Part shown: positions 56,841 through 64,000 of the stretch, piece after piece
Layout: every line of letters begins with the position of its first letter
How positions within the stretch are numbered: position 1 is the stretch's first letter
Origin: Rhodoferax lacus
GTDB lineage: Bacteria; Pseudomonadota; Gammaproteobacteria; Burkholderiales; Burkholderiaceae_C
Reading direction: 5' to 3'
Assembly (NCBI RefSeq): GCF_003415675.1
Contig: NZ_QFZK01000001.1
Location: 62,001 to 126,000, forward strand
DNA: 64,000 nt
Notes under the pieces: generated by a model
What the model was told of the DNA's origin: nothing
Databases searched by the model: none
The model's input: only the letters and a program-made list of their open reading frames with translations
Translations under genes and position numbers: made by a program

Positions 56841-57091
56841 GCCGAAGGGGCAAGGGTGGGCTCCTCATGGTGGAGTACCACAAATCGTCGCCCACCCTCG
56901 CCCCTCCGGCTCATAGTGGCGTTGTTTCACTTGCCGAGAAATACCGAATTCCAATTGCCACATACCAGGTACTAATCGGGGCTCACGGTATTGAAACGCT
57001 GGCTCGCCCAAGGTCGCGTGGGAAGGGGCTATGCCGGGCGCCGATTTGCGGTACTCCGCCATGAGGTGCTCGGCATAGCCCCTTCCCGCGC
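56841..57091. repeat. Dyad-symmetric palindromic element with two facing covarying hairpins
   Basis: Left hairpin: 56841-56861 pairs with 56890-56910. Right hairpin: 57016-57039 pairs with 57068-57091, including a 20-base stem with 19 matches. The loops are inverted copies (56864-56893 versus the reverse complement of 57036-57065, 27 of 30 identical), each holding an inner stem: GTGG-AGTA-CCAC on the left and GCGG-AGTA-CCGC on the right. Between them AATACCG/CGGTATT and GTTTC/GAAAC pair around a central TACCAGGTA at 56963-56971. The rest of 56783-57166 shows no gene or clear promoter. Confidence 0.85.
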
Positions 57092-57166
57092 AGCGCGAGA
57101 GATAAGCCTCACTTTGCGTTACATCGCAGGATGCATTGAAGTATTTGACTAGGGCAAAATAGACCG

Positions 57167-57871
57167 ATGCGCCAAATTTTTCTGGATACCGAAACCACCG
57201 GCCTGTACGCTGATCAAGGCGACCGGGTGATTGAAATCGGTTGTGTCGAGCTGTTCAACCGCAAGCTCACCGGCAACAATCTGCATTTTTACCTGAACCC
57301 CGGACGCGACAGCCACGAAGAGGCCCTGCGCATCCACGGCCTGACCACAGAATTTTTGCGCGACAAGCCGAAGTTCGAGGCCGTGGCCGATGAGCTGCTG
57401 GCCTACATCCAGGACGCCGAAGTCATCATCCACAACGCCAGCTTTGACATCGGCTTTTTGAATGCCGAGCTCAAGCTGATTGGCAAGCCGCTGTTCAAGG
57501 AACATGTGACCAGCGTGGTCGACACCCTGGTCATGGCCAAAGAAATGTTCCCCGGCAAGCGCAACAACCTCGACTCGCTGTGCGACCGCCTGGGTGTGGA
57601 CAACTCCGGACGCACCCTGCACGGCGCACTGCTTGACGCCGAACTGCTGGCCGATGTCTACATCAACATGACACGCGGCCAGGACGCCCTGCTCATGGAT
57701 GTGGGCGAACAGCAGGAGCAGGGCGGCATCCCCGTGGAACGCGTGGACCTGTCCACCATTGACCTTATTGTGCTGAGCGCCAACCAGCAGGAGCTCGCAG
57801 CCCATGCCGAAGCCATGCAACAGATCGACAAAGCCAGTGGCGGCAAAGCTTTTTGGAAAGAAGCGGCCTGA
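57167..57871 (+). CDS. dnaQ: DNA polymerase III epsilon subunit (3'-5' proofreading exonuclease)
   Basis: A 234-residue DEDDh exonuclease. ExoI: IFLDTETTGLYADQGDRVIEIG with the first Asp and Glu; ExoII: IIHNASFDIGFLNAEL; ExoIII: HGALLDAELLADVY with the His and Asp. The C-terminal 45 residues bind the polymerase alpha subunit and are present. The ATG at 57167 is the only start that keeps ExoI. The tRNA gene begins 57 bases after the stop, in the same direction. Confidence 0.95.
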   Translation: MRQIFLDTETTGLYADQGDRVIEIGCVELFNRKLTGNNLHFYLNPGRDSHEEALRIHGLTTEFLRDKPKFEAVADELLAYIQDAEVIIHNASFDIGFLNAELKLIGKPLFKEHVTSVVDTLVMAKEMFPGKRNNLDSLCDRLGVDNSGRTLHGALLDAELLADVYINMTRGQDALLMDVGEQQEQGGIPVERVDLSTIDLIVLSANQQELAAHAEAMQQIDKASGGKAFWKEAA

Positions 57872-57897
57872 TTGAAAAGGCGGCGTGTTTTTCTGGT

Positions 57898-57903
57898 TAT
57901 AAT
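57898..57903 (+). promoter_or_regulatory. -10 box of the tRNA-Val promoter
   Basis: TATAAT, a perfect -10, ends 24 bases before the tRNA. No good -35 at the right distance is seen (TTGAAA lies 20 bases upstream). Confidence 0.55.
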
Positions 57904-57927
57904 TTGAGGCTTCCTGAACAGCATTCA

Positions 57928-58002
57928 GGGCGATTAGCTCAGGGGTAGAGCACTGCATTCACACTGCAGGGGTCGCAAGTTCGAAACTTGCATCGCCCAC
58001 CA
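57928..58002 (+). tRNA. tRNA-Val (anticodon CAC)
   Basis: A complete 75-base cloverleaf: acceptor GGGCGAT/ATCGCCC, D-stem GCTC/GAGC, anticodon stem CTGCA/TGCAG with loop TTCACAC (anticodon CAC, reading GTG), T-stem GCAAG/CTTGC with loop TTCGAAA. The 3' CCA is encoded in the DNA. GTG is a favoured valine codon in this G+C-rich genome. Confidence 0.95.
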
Positions 58003-58006
58003 GATC

Positions 58007-58038
58007 AAGGACTTGGCGTCACGCCAAGTCCTTTTTTT
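58007..58038 (+). terminator. Intrinsic terminator of the tRNA-Val gene
   Basis: GGACTTGGCG-TCA-CGCCAAGTCC is a perfect 10-bp stem followed by seven Ts, starting five bases after the tRNA CCA. Confidence 0.95.
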
Positions 58039-58111
58039 ATTGCTGCTCCGACTTGCATTGCCAACGTAGAATGCAGCGCAAATCAATACGGCGCCCGAGT
58101 CGGGAAACAAT

Positions 58112-58288
58112 ATGCAAGAGCAGACAACCTACCCCGCACTCCTGGCGATCGAAACCATGCCTGCGCCTCTGTCGCAGAAGGCACCTTTGGCACCGGTCGA
58201 TACAGCCCGCAAGTCAATCGGCTCCCGTGGCTTGGGGATTGCAGTCGCTGTCGTGTTGGTGCTGTGGGCGCTCACGCAGTGGTGGTGA
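58112..58288 (+). CDS. Small single-helix membrane protein (hypothetical)
   Basis: An open frame of 58 codons with an N-terminal region of polar and proline-rich residues (YPALLAIETMPAPLS, APLAPVDTARKS) and a C-terminal hydrophobic helix, GLGIAVAVVLVLWALTQWW, ending the protein. This is the layout of a tail-anchored or single-span small membrane protein. The Shine-Dalgarno is weak (GGGAAA about 8 bases before the ATG). It lies between the tRNA terminator and convergent hslR, so it needs its own promoter. I do not recognise the family; it may be a chance frame. Confidence 0.45.
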   Translation: MQEQTTYPALLAIETMPAPLSQKAPLAPVDTARKSIGSRGLGIAVAVVLVLWALTQWW

Positions 58289-58320
58289 ACTGCCGCACCA
58301 GCGCAAGTCAAAGCCAGTAG

Positions 58321-58725
58321 CTATTTGTCCACGGAGGCCGACCAGCGGTCGCCCCAGCCTTTTTGCAGATCACGCCGGTCCCGCTTGGTGGGGCGTCCGC
58401 CTTCAATGGACAGCGCAGGCTCAGGGCTCAGGCGACGGCGCTCGGCAGTGGCCTCCCTGAGCTGTTTGCTCTCTTCGGTTTCTTCATACAGCAAGGCCGC
58501 CGCGGTGGCAGAGCCGCGCTGACCGCTCAAGCCCGTGACGTTAACAGTGCGCGGCACTTTGGCTTGCAGCAGCACGACGCTGTCGCCCACCCGGATCTCG
58601 CGCGAGGCTTTGACGTCGGCTCCATTGACTTGCACATGGCCCTTGTGCACCTCTTCCGTGGCCAGTGAGCGCGTCTTGTAAAAGCGCGCCGCCCACAGCC
58701 ATTTGTCGATGCGAACCTTGTCCAT
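58321..58725 (-). CDS. hslR: S4-domain RNA-binding heat-shock protein Hsp15
   Basis: A 134-residue protein with an S4 RNA-binding domain in the first 65 residues (RIDKWLWAARFYKTRSLATE, GHVQVNGADVKASREIRVGD) and a basic C-terminal helix. Hsp15 binds free 50S subunits carrying nascent chains and recycles them after stress. The family signature WAARFYKTR is exact. The ATG at 58725 is 4 bases from the RND gene's stop upstream, so it is likely the last gene of that transcript. Confidence 0.9.
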   Translation of the reverse strand: MDKVRIDKWLWAARFYKTRSLATEEVHKGHVQVNGADVKASREIRVGDSVVLLQAKVPRTVNVTGLSGQRGSATAAALLYEETEESKQLREATAERRRLSPEPALSIEGGRPTKRDRRDLQKGWGDRWSASVDK

Positions 58726-58729
58726 GTGC

Positions 58730-61700
58730 TCAGCCGGTCATGTCTTCTATGACTGGCACCTCAGGTGTCAGCACCGGGCCGTGCCCGCTGAAGCGGTCCA
58801 GCACCACATACAGCACCGGCGTGATGAATAGCGTGATGGCTTGGGAGAAAACCAGTCCACCGACCACGGCCAGGCCCAGGGGCTGGCGCAGCTCGGCGCC
58901 GGCGCCTACGCCCAGCGCAATCGGCAGGGCGCCCATCAGGGCAGCCATGGTGGTCATCATGATGGGGCGAAACCGCATGATGCAGGCCTCGCGGATGGCC
59001 TGCTGCGGTGTCATGCCGTGGTGGCGCTGCGCGTCCAGCGCAAAGTCGATCATCATGATGGCGTTCTTCTTCACAATGCCGATCAGCAGCACGATGCCAA
59101 TGGTGGCAATCAGCGTCAGGTCCTGGCCGAACAGCATCAGGGTGGCGAGCGCACCCACGGCGGCCGAAGGCAGGCCGGCCAAAATCGTCAGCGGGTGGAT
59201 AAAGCTCTCGTACAGCACGCCCAGCAACACGTAAATCACCAGCAGGGCGGCGATGATCAGGATGGCCTGGCTGCTTTGCGAGCTCTTGAATACAGCGGCG
59301 TCACCACCGTAGCTGGTGATGATGGAGCCAGGCAGCTGGATGGCTTCACGCGCTGCATCAATGCGGGCCGTAGCGTCACCCAGAGCAGCGCCAGGTGCCA
59401 GGTTGAAGGACACGGTGACGGCCTGCAACTGGCCCACGTGGTTGATGGAGGTGGCGCCCACCGTGCGTTCCACGGTGGTGAAGGACGACAGTGGCACCAG
59501 TGCCCCGGTGTTGGCGCGCACAAAGACGGCGTTGAGCGCCAGTTCATCCTGCTTGAATTCGGGTGCCAGCTCCATGATCACCTTGTAGCTGTCGGTGGGC
59601 AGGTAGATGGTGGAAACCTGGCGCTCGCCAAAGGCGCTGAACAGGGCCGAGCGGATCGCGTCAATGGACACGCCCAGGGAATTGGCGCGGTCCCGGTCAA
59701 TCTTGAGCTGGGCCTGCAGGGCGCGCAGCTGGGCGTCGCTGGTCACATCGCGGAACAGCGGGTCGGCACGCAGCTTGTCCTGCAGTTTGCTGGCCCAGCC
59801 ATTGAGCTCGTCGGCCTTCACGCTTTGCAGGATGTACTGGAACTGCGCCTTGCTGGGCCGCCCACCCAACTGCAGGTTCTGCACCGGGCGCATGAAAACA
59901 TTGATACCCGCCACCTCGCGCAGCTTCTTGCGCAACCCCTCGACTACCTGCTTCATGGGCTTGCGCTGGTTTTGGGGCTTGAGGGTGATGAACATGCGCC
60001 CGGTGTTGAGCGCACTGTTGCCGCCGTTAAACGAATTGACTGCCGCCACATTCGGGTCGGCCCGGAAGATGGTGGCTGCACGCTCCTGCAGGCGCACCAT
60101 CTCGGCAAAGGAAATGTCTTCCGAGGCTTCGGTGGACACCTGGATCTGGCCGATGTCTTCCTCGGGAAAAAAGCCCTTGGGAATCACCATGAACAGCCAG
60201 GCGGTGGCGGCAAAGGTAGCAGCGGCCAGCAGCAGAATCAGCTTGCGATGGCCCAGCGACTTGTCCAGCAGCCGGGTGTAGCCAGCCAGCAGGTTGTCAA
60301 AGCCGCGTTCAAACAGCTTGACCACATAGCCGGGAGGCTTTTTGTGTGCATCATCGGTGAGGAAGCGGCTGGCCAGCATGGGCACCAGGGTCAGCGACAC
60401 AAAGGCCGACACCACAATCGACAGGCCCACCACCACCGCAAACTCGTGGAACAAGAGGCCAATCACGCCGGGCATGAAGAAGATCGGGATGAACACCGCA
60501 ATCAGCGAGGACGAGATGGAGAGGATCGTGAAGCCCACCTCGCGCGCGCCGCGCAGGGCGGCCTGGAAGGGTTCCTCGCCGTTTTCGACGTGGCGCATGA
60601 TGTTCTCCAGCACCACGATGGCATCGTCCACGACCAGGCCCACGGCCAAGGTGAGGCCTAGCAGGGAGATATTGTCCAGACTGTAGTTCAGGCCCCAGAG
60701 CAGCGCCACGGCACCAATCAGGGAAACAGGGAGGGACAGCGTGGGGATGACGGTGGCCACAAAGCGGCGCAGGAACAAAAAGATCACCAGCACCACCAGC
60801 ACAATGGTGCCTGCCAAAGTCAGGGTCACATCGTGCAGGGCTTCGCGCACCGAGACCGAGCGGTCATTGATGGGGGTGAGCGACACCGACTGCGGCATCT
60901 GGCTTTGCAGAGCGGGCAGGGCAGAGCGGATGGCGTCCACCACGCGCACGGTATTGGCGCCGGGTTGGCGCAATATGGCCAGGGTGATGGAAGCCTCGCC
61001 GTTGAAGGTGGCCGCACTCTTGAAGGTCTCTACACTGTCTTCCACGCTGGCCACATCTTTGAGCCGCACCGGGTTGCCAGCACGCATGGCGACAATCAGG
61101 TTGGCATAGGCCTGTGCATTTTGCAGTTGCTTGTTGGCCTGCACGACCAGGGTTTGCTGTGGGCCGTCCAGTGTGCCCACCGGTGTGTTGACGTTGGCCC
61201 CGCGCAGGGCGGCGCTCAGTTCGTCGAGCCCAAGGTTGGCGGCCGTCAACGCCGCAGGCTTCACGCGCACGCGGATGGCAAAGCGTTTGGAGCCAAACAC
61301 ATTCACCTGGGCCACACCATCCAGAATGGACAAGGTGGGTGATATCAGGTGTTCCGCATAGTCCTGCAGGTCAGAGGGCGCCAGTGAGGGCGAACGCATG
61401 GAGATCAGCAGCACCGGGGCGTCGGCCGGATTCACCTTGCGGTAGGACGGTGTTTCCGTCATGTCGGTAGGCAGTGCGCGCTGGGCCCGCAAGAGCGCGG
61501 CCTGCACGTCAACGGCCGCCGCGTCAATGCTGCGGCCTTCGTCAAACTCGAGGGTCAGCGAGGTGCTGCCCAGGATGCTGGTGGAGCTGATGGTTTTGAG
61601 GCCCGGCACGGTCTGAAACTGCTTCTCCAGCGGCAGGGCCACGGCGCTGGCCATGGTTTCGGGGTTGGCGCCGGCAAAGTTGGCAGACACGTTGATCACT

Positions 61701-61828
61701 GGCGTGTCGTAGCTGGGCAGGGCCGCCACCGGAATGCTGCGGTAGCCAATCACACCCGCCAGCACAATGGCCAGGTTCAGCAGCACCGTCATCACAGGAC
61801 GGCGTATGAACAGCTCCGAGATATTCAT
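58730..61828 (-). CDS. RND multidrug efflux pump inner-membrane transporter (HAE1/MdtB-MdtC type)
   Basis: A 1032-residue twelve-helix proton-driven transporter. Seen: ISELFIRRPVMTVLLNLA first helix, VNPADAPVLLISMRSPSL, GLTLAVGLVVDDAIVVLEN (helix 4 with the proton-relay aspartates), ISSSLIAVFIPIFFMPG, PKGFFPEEDIG and, in the second half, GIVKKNAIMMIDFALD with the relay lysine, then MMTTMAALMGALPIALG. Length and motifs match the MdtB/C group rather than AcrB. It overlaps the adaptor gene by four bases (ATGA). No outer-membrane factor gene follows in the window. Substrates unknown. Confidence 0.93.
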   Translation of the reverse strand: MNISELFIRRPVMTVLLNLAIVLAGVIGYRSIPVAALPSYDTPVINVSANFAGANPETMASAVALPLEKQFQTVPGLKTISSTSILGSTSLTLEFDEGRSIDAAAVDVQAALLRAQRALPTDMTETPSYRKVNPADAPVLLISMRSPSLAPSDLQDYAEHLISPTLSILDGVAQVNVFGSKRFAIRVRVKPAALTAANLGLDELSAALRGANVNTPVGTLDGPQQTLVVQANKQLQNAQAYANLIVAMRAGNPVRLKDVASVEDSVETFKSAATFNGEASITLAILRQPGANTVRVVDAIRSALPALQSQMPQSVSLTPINDRSVSVREALHDVTLTLAGTIVLVVLVIFLFLRRFVATVIPTLSLPVSLIGAVALLWGLNYSLDNISLLGLTLAVGLVVDDAIVVLENIMRHVENGEEPFQAALRGAREVGFTILSISSSLIAVFIPIFFMPGVIGLLFHEFAVVVGLSIVVSAFVSLTLVPMLASRFLTDDAHKKPPGYVVKLFERGFDNLLAGYTRLLDKSLGHRKLILLLAAATFAATAWLFMVIPKGFFPEEDIGQIQVSTEASEDISFAEMVRLQERAATIFRADPNVAAVNSFNGGNSALNTGRMFITLKPQNQRKPMKQVVEGLRKKLREVAGINVFMRPVQNLQLGGRPSKAQFQYILQSVKADELNGWASKLQDKLRADPLFRDVTSDAQLRALQAQLKIDRDRANSLGVSIDAIRSALFSAFGERQVSTIYLPTDSYKVIMELAPEFKQDELALNAVFVRANTGALVPLSSFTTVERTVGATSINHVGQLQAVTVSFNLAPGAALGDATARIDAAREAIQLPGSIITSYGGDAAVFKSSQSSQAILIIAALLVIYVLLGVLYESFIHPLTILAGLPSAAVGALATLMLFGQDLTLIATIGIVLLIGIVKKNAIMMIDFALDAQRHHGMTPQQAIREACIMRFRPIMMTTMAALMGALPIALGVGAGAELRQPLGLAVVGGLVFSQAITLFITPVLYVVLDRFSGHGPVLTPEVPVIEDMTG

Positions 61829-63057
61829 GGCTTGCTGGTTCCAGAGGCTTGCGACGCGGCGGCCTTGCTGGCGTCTGCCGCTGCAGTGCCGGATGCAGCA
61901 GCAGCGGGCGCTTTGGCACGCTCTACCAAGGGGCTGCCAGGCCGCACATTCTGTTTGCCGTCCATCACCACTATGTCGCCGGGCTGTATGCCGGTTACGG
62001 CTGCTTCAGTGCCCTCGGCATACACCACCTTGATGGGCTGCAGCCGTGCTTTGCCATCGTCCAGCACATACACAATGGTGCCGCGCGTGCCTTGCACCAC
62101 GGCCGCTTGCGGGATGGTGGTGGCGTCTGCCAGGGTAGTCACGGTTTGCGAGATGTCCACATACGCGCCGGGCCATAGCTTGCCTTCCTTGTTGGCAAAT
62201 ACGGCTCTGGCCTGCACCGTTCCGGAGCTGGCCGTGACGCTGTTGTCCACAAACTGCAGTCGCCCCTTGAAGCTGCCGCCGCCGTCGGCCAGCTTGGCCG
62301 TGACCGGCGCACCTCCAGCCTTGAGGGCCGCCAGGGCATCGGGCAGATTGCGCTGCGGGATGCTGAAGGCAATGGCAATCGGGTCGAGCTGGGTAATCGT
62401 CACCAGCGAAGTGGTGTTGGCCTGCACCAGGCTGCCCACCGACACATTCACCACACCAGCCCGACCTGAGATGGGCGCTGTGATGCGGTCAAAGGACAGG
62501 CTGACTTTGCTGGCATCAATGGCGGCCTGGTCTGCCACCGTGCTGGCCGAGGTGGACTCCACCAGCGTCTGGGCCGTGTCCACCGCGCCTTGCGAAATAA
62601 AGTTCTGCGCAAACAGTTGCTTGGCCCGCTCAAATTGCCGCTTGGCATCGGCCACAGCGGCCTGGTCTTTCACCAACTGGGCGCGTGCCTTGGCCAGGTT
62701 GGCCTCGTCGGTACGGGAGTCCAGCGTAATCAGCAACTGCCCGGCCTTCACAAACTGTCCATCTGAAAAATGCAGCTTGGCCACCGTGCTGGTGACCTGG
62801 GAGCGCAGGTCCACGCTGGTCAGCGGCGTGACGATGCCATTGCCCTGCAGGTTGACCGGGAAGTCCCTCTTTTGCGCTTTGACGGTGGTGACGGTGACGG
62901 GTTGCAAGGGGGCAGAGGCTGTGGCTGCCGGGGCGCTAGCGGCGGCCGTCGGTGCACTGGCAGGTGCTGCCGTCTCTGTTTTGCCTGAACAGGCTCCCAA
63001 GAGCAAAGCTGACATGACGCAGAGCGTGGGGAGCGTAGTACGGGCAATTGATTTCAT
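61825..63057 (-). CDS. RND efflux periplasmic adaptor (membrane fusion protein)
   Basis: A 410-residue lipoprotein adaptor. Signal peptide with lipobox LLGAC (Cys about residue 23), an Ala/Pro/Thr/Ser-rich spacer, then the lipoyl half-motif (VDLRSQVTSTVAKLHFSDGQFVKAGQLLITLD), an alpha hairpin (about 110-175), second lipoyl half (FDRITAPISGRAGVVNVSVGSLV), beta-barrel and membrane-proximal domains with GPAYVDI-like and IPQAAVVQGTRG segments. The Ala-rich tail after about residue 380 is low complexity. It links the inner-membrane pump to an outer-membrane channel. Lipidation would need Lgt, encoded at 16417. Confidence 0.92.
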   Translation of the reverse strand: MKSIARTTLPTLCVMSALLLGACSGKTETAAPASAPTAAASAPAATASAPLQPVTVTTVKAQKRDFPVNLQGNGIVTPLTSVDLRSQVTSTVAKLHFSDGQFVKAGQLLITLDSRTDEANLAKARAQLVKDQAAVADAKRQFERAKQLFAQNFISQGAVDTAQTLVESTSASTVADQAAIDASKVSLSFDRITAPISGRAGVVNVSVGSLVQANTTSLVTITQLDPIAIAFSIPQRNLPDALAALKAGGAPVTAKLADGGGSFKGRLQFVDNSVTASSGTVQARAVFANKEGKLWPGAYVDISQTVTTLADATTIPQAAVVQGTRGTIVYVLDDGKARLQPIKVVYAEGTEAAVTGIQPGDIVVMDGKQNVRPGSPLVERAKAPAAAASGTAAADASKAAASQASGTSKP

Positions 63058-63145
63058 GGTTTCAAATCATAGGGCCGCAAGATGAAGCAAATCTGTTTCA
63101 AGGCGGCCGTGGGTAAAGCTGGCGTAAAAGCGTGAGAACCGGCGC

Positions 63146-64000
63146 CTAGGCTTTGGCACCCAGCGCCAGCGCAGCCGTACGGCTGGCTGCCAGCACCTGA
63201 GGATCGACCGTGTCCAGCGTATTCCAGCCAAGCAGATGCTGCTGTGTCACGTTGCACAGGGCGGTGATCCACTCCGGGTCATCGTTCAGGCAGGGGATGT
63301 AGTGAAAAGTCTGGCCGCCGGCGTGCAGGAAGGCCTCGCGCGCTTCCATATTGATTTCTTCCAGCGTCTCCAGGCAGTCGCTGGTGAAGCCCGGGCAGAT
63401 CAGGTCCACGCGCTTCACACCGGCTTTGCCCATGGCAATCAGGGTAGGCTCGGTGTAGGGCTCCAGCCATTTGGCCCGGCCCAAGCGGGACTGGAAGGTG
63501 ACCTGGCACTGGTCTTTGGACAGGCCCAGCTTTTCGGTCAGCAGACGGGCGGTCTTGAAGCACTCGCAGTGGTAGGGGTCGCCCAGGTGCAGGCTGCGCT
63601 CTGGGATGCCATGAAAGCTCATCACCAGTTTGTCGGGCAGGCCATTCTTTTTCCAATGCCGCAGCACGCTGGCGGCCAGGGCGGAAATGTAGTCGGGGTG
63701 GTCGTGGTAGTGGTTGATGAAGCGCAGCTCAGGCAGCGCGCGTGTTTTTTGCGCCCACTGGTAAACCGCATCAAACACGCTGGCCGTGGTGGTGGCCGAA
63801 TACTGCGGGTAGGCCGGCACTACCAATACACGGGTCACGCCATCGGCCTTCAGAGCATCGAGTTGCGAGGCAATCGAGGTGCTGCCGTAGCGCATGGCCC
63901 AGCGCACCTTCACATGGTGGTTGCGCTGGCCCAGCCAGCCTTGCAGCAGTTTGGCCTGCTTCTCGGTCCAGACCTTGAGCGGGGAGCCTTCGGGTGTCCA
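63146..64000 (-). CDS. hemH: Ferrochelatase (partial, N-terminus beyond the window)
   Basis: The gene enters from the right edge; 284 codons are visible. Ferrochelatase inserts ferrous iron into protoporphyrin IX, the last step of haem synthesis. Visible family blocks: MRYGSTSIASQLDALKADG, VVPAYPQYSATTTASVFD, VMSFHGIPERSLHLGDPYHCEC (the active-site His), TFQSRLGRAKWLEPYTE and FTSDCLETLEEINMEAREAF. The end of the protein is complete. About 80-90 N-terminal residues are missing. Haem made here feeds cbb3 oxidase and the cytochromes in the window. Confidence 0.95.
   Translation of the reverse strand, partial: WTPEGSPLKVWTEKQAKLLQGWLGQRNHHVKVRWAMRYGSTSIASQLDALKADGVTRVLVVPAYPQYSATTTASVFDAVYQWAQKTRALPELRFINHYHDHPDYISALAASVLRHWKKNGLPDKLVMSFHGIPERSLHLGDPYHCECFKTARLLTEKLGLSKDQCQVTFQSRLGRAKWLEPYTEPTLIAMGKAGVKRVDLICPGFTSDCLETLEEINMEAREAFLHAGGQTFHYIPCLNDDPEWITALCNVTQQHLLGWNTLDTVDPQVLAASRTAALALGAKA

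Noticed and set aside
56792..57064. Small open frames on both strands within the gap after fdx
   Set aside because: They are produced by the inverted copies of the hairpin loops and lack ribosome sites; no independent coding evidence.

Overview
The window is a high-G+C betaproteobacterial chromosome segment. Gene content and protein style point to the Burkholderiales, most likely Comamonadaceae close to Rhodoferax, Polaromonas or Acidovorax. The supporting evidence is a class I fumarase, a Trp-rich small protein of a betaproteobacterial type, an iscRSU-iscA-hscBA-fdx cluster, intracellular PHA depolymerase, cbb3 oxidase with FNR, and a Comamonadaceae-style intergenic palindrome. All assignments come from reading the sequence; no database search was run. 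Coding density is high, no phage, plasmid, IS transposase or CRISPR was seen, and apart from the two genes cut by the window edges every gene looks intact.

Layout. 1-4863 (minus): a membrane sensor cut by the left edge, then RidA, a transglutaminase-like protein and a fused ATP-grasp/alpha-E protein, the last three forming an operon of a widespread but poorly understood peptide-type system. 4901-10417: an orphan ParA-like ATPase, a metallophosphoesterase, a two-RCK potassium channel and a winged-helix/TPR regulator. 10450-15023: glutamate racemase, fumarase and acetyl-CoA synthetase. 15089-19572: a small lipoprotein, cytochrome c, Trp-rich protein, Lgt, enoyl-CoA hydratase and malonyl-CoA synthetase-like ligase. 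19687-25514: a three-gene signalling operon (FIST sensor, 1182-residue hybrid kinase, HD-GYP response regulator) that looks like a nitric-oxide-sensing NosP-type pathway feeding cyclic-di-GMP. 25583-34825: cbb3 oxidase structural and assembly genes (ccoI, ccoS, ccoN, ccoO, ccoQ, ccoP, fixH-like), fnr, hemN and a TauE/SafE-like membrane protein, tied together by four FNR boxes.

34898-44192: dusA, then a propionyl-CoA to succinyl-CoA module (GntR regulator, methylmalonyl-CoA mutase, MeaB, PccB, PccA, VOC-family epimerase candidate) interrupted by a palindromic intergenic repeat. 44249-48953 (minus): RsxB, PHA depolymerase, a secreted phospholipase C/P1-nuclease-like protein and an aromatic/aspartate aminotransferase. 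49112-56782: uvrB and the complete isc operon with an IscR-type promoter. 56783-57166 is the only gene-free stretch above 300 bases. It holds a roughly 250-base dyad-symmetric element made of two facing hairpins whose stems differ in sequence but keep pairing. 57167-64000: dnaQ, tRNA-Val(CAC) with a strong terminator, a small membrane ORF, hslR, an RND efflux pump with its adaptor, and ferrochelatase cut by the right edge.

Taken together the genes describe a facultatively respiring heterotroph. It has microaerobic respiration under FNR, oxygen-independent haem synthesis, iron-sulphur assembly to supply FNR and fumarase, and short-chain acyl-CoA and PHA carbon handling. The most rewarding items for follow-up are the FIST/kinase/HD-GYP operon, the covarying palindromic element at 56841-57091, and the ATP-grasp/alpha-E/transglutaminase operon.
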